DNA of 64,000 nt, taken from positions 24,489,590-24,553,589 of the forward strand of contig OY741265.1 of the NCBI GenBank assembly GCA_963514095.1, read 5' to 3'. This document shows positions 35,942 to 46,018 of the stretch, piece by piece (position 1 is the first letter of the stretch; each line of letters starts with the position of its first letter). The notes under the pieces are model-generated. The model searched no databases, had not been told where the DNA came from, and saw nothing but the letters and a program-made list of their open reading frames with translations. The position numbers and the translations under genes were made by a program. Source of the DNA: Eutrigla gurnardus. Lineage: Eukaryota > Chordata > Actinopteri > Perciformes > Triglidae.

Positions 35942-36060
35942 GGTGGAGGAATGTCGGGGCTCCGCAGTGGGACGGGAGCCTGAACCGGAGACTGGAGGCC
36001 GGCAGAGAGATGTGCAACTTCGTGCTCCGACAGTAACTTGTCTGGAGGCGGAGTTTGCAC
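35942..36060 (-). promoter_or_regulatory. p3h1: p3h1 5' UTR / GC-rich promoter region
   Basis: GC-rich sequence directly upstream of the p3h1 ATG, with CpGs and CTCCGCC boxes on the minus strand and no TATA box. It leads into the CCACCATGG start context. CpG density falls sharply beyond 36,070. Confidence 0.55.
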
Positions 36061-36148
36061 AGTTGAGCCCCTCTAAACACCCCCACCCACCACCACCACC
36101 CTCAGTCATAGTTAGGCTATAACAATGCCATAATAAAGAACGGTCCAA

Positions 36149-37030
36149 ATGTGTGTAGAATACTGTAAAATGCGCACAGCTGAACTAAAAAACAACCTAA
36201 AAAGTCATAATCATCATCGTCATCGCTATCAGCTCTTCCTTCAACACCAAGCCATTTGTTTTAACTGGCTTCCACATCCATGTCCAAGAAAGGTAGTTGT
36301 ATGCCATACACGACAAAATTGGCAGAGAAGGCGTGAAATAAATTAAAATGCAAATGTTTGAACGGCGGAGGATTGTTTAAAAATAAACCAGAATAGGGCA
36401 AGAATACTTCTAATCAATTTCACTGTGTGTACAGTGCACTTCTTAGTTTGAACACAAGATAGCGCTACTTCACTCCACAACTACTTCACTGATAGTCAAT
36501 GATCACTCAGTGGATTAGGTATAAAGTATAATAAGGGGAAGTGTGTTTGATTAATTTGCAAGGATGAAAGAGTATACACATGTATAAATAAATGAATCAA
36601 ATCTGATTGAGTGATTTTAGTCCATGAAAGAATGTGTGCAGGAAGTGGTTGTAAGGCTACACCATTGTCATGAGAGTCTCTCAGTTAAAGAAGATTATAA
36701 CCCACAAACTCAAAATGAGAGCAGAATGCACTCCATTGGGAATGTTGTCTGCTTTAGCCTCCCTCATGGCTTTCAGGTGTATCCAGATACAACAGACAGA
36801 ATAACTTGATTACTTCTTCCAGTTCTTGATTAAAATCTGCAAAAAGAGAAAAGCGTAAGAAGAAATCCAACTATTCCTGCATCAAATGGTTTTCTTCAGA
36901 CAATTCAGTGACATTTATTCTTGTTATAACAAATGTGATCTGAATATGTCTATTGAATGTCTATTCCTGCCAGTAGAATATAATTGTACAATGTACATAT
37001 TCTGATGTTCACCACCACCATCTCCCCTGC
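36149..37030. other. intergenic upstream of p3h1, nothing recognised
   Basis: AT-rich sequence. In mammals a divergent gene (C1orf50) starts next to P3H1; I see no exon here that I could assign to it. Confidence 0.45.
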
Positions 37031-37031
37031 T

Positions 37032-37037
37032 TATATA

Positions 37038-37081
<44 letters not shown>

Positions 37082-37093
37082 CATTGTTATACA

Positions 37094-37174
<81 letters not shown>

Positions 37175-37181
37175 CTGTATA
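37032..37181 (+). repeat. (TA)n tract
   Basis: About 150 bases of almost pure TA repeat in three blocks, interrupted by 'acattgttatacag' and 'catacata'. Strongly self-complementary; long open frames across it are spurious. Confidence 0.96.
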
Positions 37182-37419
37182 TACACGCAAACACACACAC
37201 AGCTAGGCGCTAGAGAGCACTATTCGTCTGAATGCAAAATACAGTTTCACCACTAGATAGCAGTAATTCCTACACATTGTGTCTTTAACCATTTATTATT
37301 GTCAATGTTGTTGTATGAAGTAGAACTAAATTCATAACAAAACAATGCTATCTGCATATAATGCAACTCAGTAGCCCAGTTGCCATGGCAACAATAAACT
37401 GAGGACACCGATGATGTTA

Positions 37420-37851
37420 CTGCCTTTGATCAGAGGAACTGCTTTTGTATCAAAGGCAAAATTCCGTGACACAGTCTTCAGAGTCTATATATATATATAG
37501 GTGGCGTGGCAGTAGAGGGTAGTATCAACTCAGTCTCACTCAAGTCCCTACACAACCGCTTTTGCTAGGCCGAGAGAGAATTTAGGACATTTTTATGTAC
37601 TGAAATGTGAAACTGGAAGAATGAGTGTATAGTTAGCACACTTCCCTGACAAGGCTGGTATCACTGGAACACAACGAGTTCACGTGATACGAGTTAATTC
37701 ACTCCAACGCTCGGAAGGACGTTGTCCAAAGATGAGGACAACTCATCTTTGATTTACTGTTCATTTTCTACTGCATAAGACAAGGAGCACAGAAGCCCAC
37801 AGACGACCCGCTGGAAGCATGTTCATCATGGACGGCAAGAGTTTGAAGAAA

Positions 37852-37923
<72 letters not shown>

Positions 37924-38510
37924 ACATGCACATTACATTTTCTGTAAAATTTCCTTTGGCATTGTATTGTACATTGTTGTAAAGTTCTTTAGTTTATTGT
38001 TTATATAGATTGGTTCGACATTCTTGTATTGTATTTTGTGTGAGCCTTCTATATACTTTAGTTGGATGCATCTTATTGTACTGTGTCCAATTTCAGTCTG
38101 CCATATATTTGGTATTCAAGTTTATTGTTTATGTTGTTTGATTAGACATTGTTGTATTGCCACCTAGAGTGCTTAGATATTTTAGCATTTTGAAATGGGG
38201 AAAAGGGGCATTATTAAGCCCCCTTCCATGACAAGGCTGGTATCAATCGATTACTTCAGTTTCATATGATGCGAGGCACTTCACTCCAGCTTTAAAACTG
38301 GTAGTAGCTTTGCATAACTTTATGTGTGTATATACACACACACATATATATATATATAAAACTATTTAAATGTTTTCCTTCACAGTCCATTCTGATGACA
38401 TCACAGAGTGACATCACAGGATCAAAGGCAGTGGCTTTGATCCAAGATTCTAGTGTTCTACAGAGTTTATAAATAGCAGGCGAGCACATCATTTGTCATG
38501 GTGTTGCAGG
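37420..38510 (+). repeat. decayed array-related repeats with TATA-like modules
   Basis: Segments resemble the array leader at 39.2-39.4 kb: 'tatcactggaacacaacgagttcacgtgatacgagt' near 37.67 kb, and 'actgcataagacaaggagcacag' near 37.77 kb. Two diverged modules, ~980 bases apart, each have an inverted TTTGATC/GATCAAA pair, then ATCAAAGGCA, then CAGAGTYTATA(A/T)A. A further internal duplication ('gtttattgtttat...acattsttgtattg') lies at about 37.99 and 38.12 kb. Confidence 0.6.
37854..37916 (+). repeat. (CA)n microsatellite
   Basis: Uninterrupted CA tract of about 63 bases. Confidence 0.96.
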
Positions 38511-38581
38511 ACAGTCCGATCTAGAGATACGATCGATCTATTACAGATACGATCAACGACAGATACGACCCCCCCCCCCCT

Positions 38582-38681
38582 CCAGGGTGAACCCTGCCTT
38601 CGCCCTATGTCAGCCGGGATCGGATCCAGCCCCCCCCGACCCTGAATACAGGATAAGCGGTAGACGATGGATGGATGGATT
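38582..38681 (+). repeat. V-SINE 3' tail, copy at array left edge
   Basis: Reads 'agggtgaaccctgccttcgccc...gggatcggatccagcc...gaataCAGGATAAGCGGTAGA' and ends in (ATGG)n. No SINE head precedes it; it follows a run of 13 C. After the tail comes GGATTTTCTTAAGCA, the same sequence that flanks the SINE heads on their 5' side. Confidence 0.85.
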
Positions 38682-39665
38682 TTCTTAAGCAGGTGTGTCA
38701 GCAGGCAGGTAAGTGGTTATCAAGGTTTAGAGTAAGTTTTCCTACGATACGGTTGTGTTTTCTGATGTTAGTACGATCATGTTATGCTAGCTAAGTTAGC
38801 TTATGATCCGTTGTCTAAAAGCATTATATGGCTAATTAGTTAGCTAACGCAAATGCGCAAAATGCGCAGAGAAAAAGCTGTGCTCTGGTCATAGTGAGGT
38901 TCCCCTCAGGAACAGCAGCAGGCAGGTAGGTAAGTGGTTATCAAGGTTCAAAGTAAGTTTTCTACTTGAATATTACATTATTGTACATTTTGTGTATTTG
39001 ATTTTAACTGTTAATTTTCTTCTGTAAAAAGTTATGACAAGGAAGGACTGTCACGTAAACCTGTTACGATCTTTGATTGAGCAAACGTCAGTACGCACGC
39101 GTACTGATGAGGAGATACAGGAAGTCAGACGTAGCATGCACGCTTGTTGAGTTATGACGTGGGAATGAAGTCAAGCTAAAGTCAATCAACCGTCTCCTCG
39201 TAAATATATTGAAAGAAGATTGCGACACTTCACAAGGACCTCTACAACTTATCTTTGATTTATCACTGGAACACTACGAGTTCACGTAATACGAGTGAAT
39301 TCACTCCAACGCTTGAAAGGACCTCTACTACTCATCTTGTCATGGTGACCAGTGACAAGAGTCCACTGACCAAAGACAGTGTACAGTGTTATATTCATGG
39401 TTCGAGGTATGACAAACAAACACACACACCTTTAACTCTAGGATTTTCTTAAGCACCTGAGTCAGCAGGCAGGTAAGTGGTAATCAAGGTTCAGAGTAAG
39501 TTTTTATACTTTTATATTACATTGTTTCATTATTGTACATTTTGTGTATTATTCGCTTTTAACTGTTCATTGTCTTCTGCATATGACAAGGAGCACAGAC
39601 ATATTTTGCATATAAAATTGATTATTTTCTGTTAAGTTTCCTTAAGTGTATGTTGTCTGTCTACA

Positions 39666-39792
39666 GGTCGGCCCTGCGATGGACTGGCGTCCTGTCTAGG
39701 GTGAACCCTGCTTTCGCCCAATGTCAGCCGGGTTCGGATCCAGCCCCCCCGACCCTGAATACAGGATAAGCGGTAGATGATGGATGGATGGA
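39666..39792 (+). repeat. V-SINE 3' tail in leader, copy 1
   Basis: From 'ggtcggccctgcgatggactgg' to (ATGG)n, followed by GGATTTTCTTAAGCA. It is a tail without its head; the head-only form starts after the same flank elsewhere in the array. Confidence 0.88.
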
Positions 39793-40139
39793 TTTTCTTA
39801 AGCAGGTGAGTCAGCAGGCAGGTAAGTGGTTATCAAGGTTCAGAGTAAGTTTTTCTACTTTTTCATTACATTGTTTCATTAATGTACATTTTGTGTATTT
39901 GATAGACATTGTACAGTGTCATGTTCATGGTTCGAGGTATCTCAAACAAACACACACAAACACATACACACTTTTAACTGTAGGGTCATTCCGTGTCATT
40001 TCATCAAATGCCTCCAACCTGACCATCTCAGAATGTCCTGTAAAATCAAAATTGTTTGATTATTTTCTGTTAATTTTCCTTCCAAGTTTTTTTGTGTTTT
40101 ATTTTATTTTAGTTTTATTGTAATTTGTAATTTGGCAGG

Positions 40140-40532
40140 AGCACAGCTTTTTCTCTGCGCATTTTGCGTTGCATTTCGATAAAAGAAATTACAACCAAAA
40201 GTGTTTAAAAAAAGTCATTTTATTCTCTCTCTAGCCAATGTTATTGACAAGTTTATAGCTAGCTAAATCCATTAGCTAGCTCTTATAGTCAGCACTTTGA
40301 AACCAATGTAGAAAGCTATTTACCTATTAGTTATTAAGGTTTGCTTATTTTTGCATGCACTAACAACAGGTAAGCTTTAACAAGCAAATGACCGATACGG
40401 TTATGTTTTCTGATGTTAGTAGGATCATATTATGCTAGCTAAGTTAGCTTATGATCCGTTGTCTAAAAGCATTATATGGCTAATTAGTTAGCTAACGCAA
40501 ATGCGCAAAATGCGCAGAGAAAAAGCTGTGCT
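40140..40532. repeat. inverted repeat with 29-bp perfect arms
   Basis: Arms 40,140-40,168 (AGCACAGCTTTTTCTCTGCG...) and 40,504-40,532 are perfect inverse copies separated by 335 bases. The same pair occurs in copy 2 (44,088 / 44,452). In the homogeneous units the arms are present with about three mismatches. It resembles a relic miniature transposon captured by the repeat unit, but no target duplication was found. Confidence 0.8.
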
Positions 40533-41559
40533 CTGGTCATAGTGAGGTTCCCCTCGTGGGAATGCAGTTCTTAAGTAGGGCTGCACGGTGGTGTAGTGGG
40601 TAGCACTGTTACCTCACAGAGCTCTCTCTGTCCCGGGTTCGATTCTCTGGTCGGATTCGGGTTCCTTCTGTGTGGAGTTTGCACGTTCTCCCCGTGTTAG
40701 CGTGGGTTCTCTCCGGGTTCTCCGGCTTCCTCCCACAGTCCAAAAACATGCAGGATAGGGATAGGTTAATTGATGACTCTAAATTGCCCATAGGTCTGAG
40801 AGTTCTGAGTAAGTTTTTCTCCTTTTATATTACGTTGTTTAATTATTGTACATTTTGTATGTTATTTGCTATTACCTGTTCATTTTCTTCTGTAACAAGG
40901 TATGAAGGCAGGCAGGTAAGTGGTTATCAAGGTTCAGAGTAAGTTTTTCTACTTTTACATTACATTGTTTCATGAATGTACATTTTGTGTATTTGATTTG
41001 AACTGTTCATTGTCTTCTGCATATGACAAGGAGCACAGACATATTTTTTGCATGTAAAATTGTTTGATTATTTTCTGTTAAGTTTCCTTAAGGTTTTTTG
41101 TGGCATTTTATTGTAATTTGCAATTTGGCAGGAGCAGAGCTTTTTCTCTGCGCATTTTGCGTTGCATTTCGGTAAAAGAAATAACAAAAAGTCTTTAAAA
41201 AAGTGATTTTTATTCTCTCTCTAGCCAATGTTGTTGACAAGTTTGTAGCTAGCTAAATCCATTAGCTAGCTCTTATAGTCAGCACTTTGAAACCAATGTA
41301 GAAAGAAATTTACCTGTTAGTTATTAAGGTTTGATTGTGACTTATTTTTGCATGCACTAACAACAGGTAAGCTTTAGCAAGCTTATGATCCGTTGTCTAA
41401 AAGCATTATATGGCTAATTAGTTAGCTAATGCAAATGCGCAAAATGCGTAGAGAAGAAGCTGTGCTCTGGTCATAGTGAGGTTCCCCTCGTGGGAATGCA
41501 GTCATGTGATTAGATGAAAACGAGGTTATTTGATTTTAACTGTAGGATTTTCTTAAGTA

Positions 41560-41790
41560 GGGCTGCACGGTGGTGTAGTGGGTAGCACTGTCACCTCACA
41601 GAGAGAGGGACCCGGGTTCGATTCTCTGGTCGGATTCGGGTTCCTTCTGTGTGGAGTTTGCACGTTCTCCCCGTGTTAGCGTGGGTTCTCTCCGGGTTCT
41701 CCGGCTTCCTCCCACAGTCCAAAAACATGCAGGATGGGGATAGGTTAATTGATGACTCGAAATTGCCCATAGGTCTGAGAGTTCTGAGTA
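41560..41790 (+). repeat. V-SINE head, representative array copy
   Basis: tRNA-like 5' part with a Pol III A box (TGGTGTAGTGG) and B box (GGTTCGATTCT), followed by the conserved V-domain (TGTGGAGTTTGCACGTTCTC ... CCTCCCACAGTCC AAAAACATGC). It stops at 'gcccataggtctgaga', where a complete element would continue to the tail. The 5' flank is GGATTTTCTTAAGTA. Confidence 0.92.
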
Positions 41791-42070
41791 AGTTTTTCTC
41801 CTTTTATATTACATTGTTTAATTATTGTACATTTTGTATGTTATTTGCTTTTACCTGTTCATTTTCTTCTGTAACAAGGTATGAAGGCAGGCAGGTAAGT
41901 GGTTATCAAGGTTCAGAGTAAGTTTTTCTACTTTTACATTACATTGTTTCATGAATGTACATTTTGTGTATTTGATTTGAACTGTTCATTGTCTTCTGCA
42001 TATGACAAGGAGCACAGACGTATTTTTTGCATGTAAAATTGTTTGATTATTTTCTGTTAAGTTTCCTTAA

Positions 42071-42752
42071 AGGAGTCATCACCAGGAAATCGCAATTTCT
42101 CTTGTTAAAACATGCATATCTGTGTTTGACCTCAGTTGAAACTTGCCTGAAAGGCTGGAGTTTGAAAGTGGCGCCGTTTTTTCGCTTCTGCTCTTTTTCC
42201 GAACAGGAATAGCACACAAGGGTGTGCATTCCTAAAGCACGAGATTTTGATTCTGCGCCTACGGTGACGTCACCGTGGAGGCTACTTGCATAAGCCCACC
42301 CCTCTTTCACCACCCAACCCCCCCCCCCCGTCCGCTACCTGACGTCCTGCTGTAAACGTGTCTCTTCAACCGTCTCTGGCTCTTCACTCTCCGGTTCGGG
42401 TTCCGACTCTGGTTCGTACATAAATGCCTGAATTCCGTAAGGTTCGTCATTTAGTGTGTGCGCCATGACAGGGGGCTGTTTATGTTTTGGAGTCTGCATG
42501 CAGGCAAGCCCCCCCGGCTCTGTCCCTCCTGCGGCGAATCAACGCGCGCCTCATTACATATTATACAATGCACATCCGGACCAGTCAAAACCTCGCGCGT
42601 AATCTCGCGTGATAAAATCGCGGTACGAAAAAGGGTCAGAACAAGCTCAATGTTTGATTAAAATTTTTTTTTTTTTTTCTAATAAGTTTTACGAATTGAT
42701 CCAAAGCGATCCAAGGGGGGCTAGATACGTATAAAACCAGGTTATGACTCCT
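42071..42752. mobile_element. 682-bp TTAA-flanked MITE, copy 1
   Basis: Ends AGGAGTCATCACC and GGTTATGACTCCT (inverse, one mismatch in 13), flanked by TTAA (42,067-42,070 and 42,753-42,756). Uninterrupted units read 'tttccTTAAggtttt' here, so the duplication is demonstrated by an empty site. It has no transposase. The interior has a C12 run, a T15 run and a 14-bp palindrome CGGTGACGTCACCG containing a CRE (TGACGTCA). TTAA suggests piggyBac-type transposition; a TA duplication with AAGGAGTC ends also fits. Confidence 0.93.
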
Positions 42753-42959
42753 TTAAGGTTTTTTGTGGCATTTTATTGTAATTTGCAATTTGGCAGGAGC
42801 AGAGCTTTTTCTCTGCGCATTTTGCGTTGCATTTCGGTAAAAGAAATAACAAAAAGTCTTTAAAAAAGTGATTTTTATTCTCTCTCTAGCCAATGTTGTT
42901 GACAAGTTTGTAGCTAGCTAAATCCATTAGCTAGCTCTTATAGTCAGTACTTTGAAACT

Positions 42960-45900
42960 TAATTTTCTTCTGTAAAAAGTTATGACAAGGAAGGACTGTC
43001 ACGTAAACCTGTTACGATCTTTGATTGAGCAAACGTCAGTACGCACGCGTACTGATGAGGAGATACAGGAAGTCAGACGTAGCATGCACGCTTGTTGAGT
43101 TATGACGTGGGAATGAAGTCAAGCTAAAGTCAATCAACCGTCTCCTCGTAAATATATTGAAAGAAGATTGCGACACTTCACAAGGACCTCTACAACTTAT
43201 CTTTGATTTATCTCAGGAACACTACGAGTTCACGTAATACGAGTGAATTCACTCCAACGCTTGAAAGGACCTCTACTACTCATCTTGTCATGGTGACCAG
43301 TGACAAGAGTCCACTGACCAAAGACAGTGTACAGTGTTATATTCATGGTTCGAGGTATGACAAACAAACACACACACCTTTAACTCTAGGATTTTCTTAA
43401 GCACCTGAGTCAGCAGGCAGGTAAGTGGTAATCAAGGTTCAGAGTAAGTTTTTATACTTTTATATTACATTGTTTCATTATTGTACATTTTGTGTATTAT
43501 TCGCTTTTAACTGTTCATTGTCTTCTGCATATGACAAGGAGCACAGACATATTTTGCATATAAAATTGATTATTTTCTGTTAAGTTTCCTTAAGTGTATG
43601 TTGTCTGTCTACAGGTCGGCCCTGCGATGGACTGGCGTCCTGTCTAGGGTGAACCCTGCTTTCGCCCAATGTCAGCCGGGTTCGGATCCAGCCCCCCCGA
43701 CCCTGAATACAGGATAAGCGGTAGATGATGGATGGATGGATTTTCTTAAGCAGGTGAGTCAGCAGGCAGGTAAGTGGTTATCAAGGTTCAGAGTAAGTTT
43801 TTCTACTTTTTCATTACATTGTTTCATTAATGTACATTTTGTGTATTTGATAGACATTGTACAGTGTCATGTTCATGGTTCGAGGTATCTCAAACAAACA
43901 CACACAAACACATACACACTTTTAACTGTAGGGTCATTCCGTGTCATTTCATCAAATGCCTCCAACCTGACCATCTCAGAATGTCCTGTAAAATCAAAAT
44001 TGTTTGATTATTTTCTGTTAATTTTCCTTCCAAGTTTTTTTGTGTTTTATTTTATTTTAGTTTTATTGTAATTTGTAATTTGGCAGGAGCACAGCTTTTT
44101 CTCTGCGCATTTTGCGTTGCATTTCGATAAAAGAAATTACAACCAAAAGTGTTTAAAAAAAGTCATTTTATTCTCTCTCTAGCCAATGTTATTGACAAGT
44201 TTATAGCTAGCTAAATCCATTAGCTAGCTCTTATAGTCAGCACTTTGAAACCAATGTAGAAAGCTATTTACCTATTAGTTATTAAGGTTTGCTTATTTTT
44301 GCATGCACTAACAACAGGTAAGCTTTAACAAGCAAATGACCGATACGGTTATGTTTTCTGATGTTAGTAGGATCATATTATGCTAGCTAAGTTAGCTTAT
44401 GATCCGTTGTCTAAAAGCATTATATGGCTAATTAGTTAGCTAACGCAAATGCGCAAAATGCGCAGAGAAAAAGCTGTGCTCTGGTCATAGTGAGGTTCCC
44501 CTCGTGGGAATGCAGTTCTTAAGTAGGGCTGCACGGTGGTGTAGTGGGTAGCACTGTTACCTCACAGAGCTCTCTCTGTCCCGAGTTCGATTCTCTGGTC
44601 GGATTCGGGTTCCTTCTGTGTGGAGTTTGCACGTTCTCCCCGTGTTAGCGTGGGTTCTCTCCGGGTTCTCCGGCTTCCTCCCACAGTCCAAAAACATGCA
44701 GGATAGGGATAGGTTAATTGATGACTCTAAATTGCCCATAGGTCTGAGAGTTCTGAGTAAGTTTTTCTCCTTTTATATTACGTTGTTTAATTATTGTACA
44801 TTTTGTATGTTATTTGCTATTACCTGTTCATTTTCTTCTGTAACAAGGTATGAAGGCAGGCAGGTAAGTGGTTATCAAGGTTCAGAGTAAGTTTTTCTAC
44901 TTTTACATTACATTGTTTCATGAATGTACATTTTGTGTATTTGATTTGAACTGTTCATTGTCTTCTGCATATGACAAGGAGCACAGACGTATTTTTTGCA
45001 TGTAAAATTGTTTGATTATTTTCTGTTAAGTTTCCTTAAGGTTTTTTGTGGCATTTTATTGTAATTTGCAATTTGGCAGGAGCAGAGCTTTTTCTCTGCG
45101 CATTTTGCGTTGCATTTCGGTAAAAGAAATAACAAAAAGTCTTTAAAAAAGTGATTTTTATTCTCTCTCTAGCCAATGTTGTTGACAAGTTTGTAGCTAG
45201 CTAAATCCATTAGCTAGCTCTTATAGTCAGCACTTTGAAACCAATGTAGAAAGAAATTTACCTGTTAGTTATTAAGGTTTGATTGTGACTTATTTTTGCA
45301 TGCACTAACAACAGGTAAGCTTTAGCAAGCTTATGATCCGTTGTCTAAAAGCATTATATGGCTAATTAGTTAGCTAATGCAAATGCGCAAAATGCGTAGA
45401 GAAGAAGCTGTGCTCTGGTCATAGTGAGGTTCCCCTCGTGGGAATGCAGTCATGTGATTAGATGAAAACGAGGTTATTTGATTTTAACTGTAGGATTTTC
45501 TTAAGTAGGGCTGCACGGTGGTGTAGTGGGTAGCACTGTCACCTCACAGAGAGAGGGACCCGGGTTCGATTCTCTGGTCGGATTCGGGTTCCTTCTGTGT
45601 GGAGTTTGCACGTTCTCCCCGTGTTAGCGTGGGTTCTCTCCGGGTTCTCCGGCTTCCTCCCACAGTCCAAAAACATGCAGGATGGGGATAGGTTAATTGA
45701 TGACTCGAAATTGCCCATAGGTCTGAGTAAGTTTTTCTCCTTTTATATTACATTGTTTAATTATTGTACATTTTGTATGTTATTTGCTTTTACCTGTTCA
45801 TTTTCTTCTGTAACAAGGTATGAAGGCAGGCAGGTAAGTGGTTATCAAGGTTCAGAGTAAGTTTTTCTACTTTTACATTACATTGTTTCATGAATGTACA

Positions 45901-46018
45901 TTTTGTGTATTTGATTTGAACTGTTCATTGTCTTCTGCATATGACAAGGAGCACAGACGTATTTTTTGCATGTAAAATTGTTTGATTATTTTCTGTTAAC
46001 TTTCCTTAAGGTTTTTTG
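42960..46018 (+). repeat. 3.95-kb block, copy 2
   Basis: Near-identical to 39,012-42,070. It begins abruptly inside a unit ('actttgaaac|ttaattttcttctg') and runs on its right side into the homogeneous ~960-bp array. The MITE found in copy 1 is absent here, and the TTAA site is intact near 46,008. Confidence 0.9.
43614..43740 (+). repeat. V-SINE 3' tail in leader, copy 2
   Basis: Same tail as in copy 1, offset by 3,948 bases and without visible change. Confidence 0.88.

Larger units (their letters stand above)
39012..42958 (+). repeat. 3.95-kb block, copy 1 (tandem duplicate)
   Basis: This block repeats at an offset of 3,948 bases starting near 42,960. It consists of a leader (39.0-40.57 kb: an empty SINE site, a SINE tail and 'catggttcgaggta' repeats) and two SINE-head units, the second interrupted by the TTAA MITE. 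By eye it differs from copy 2 at very few bases (e.g. 39,266 region; 40,634 g versus 44,582 a). Confidence 0.93.

Noticed and set aside
35942..36148. Longer p3h1 N-terminus from an upstream in-frame ATG
   Set aside because: The ATG at 35,941 has a CCACCATGG context and is followed at once by a signal peptide; the upstream extension is not hydrophobic and unlike the family.
36924..37256. Tyr-Ile repeat frames across the TA tract
   Set aside because: Produced by (TA)n on both strands; not a gene.
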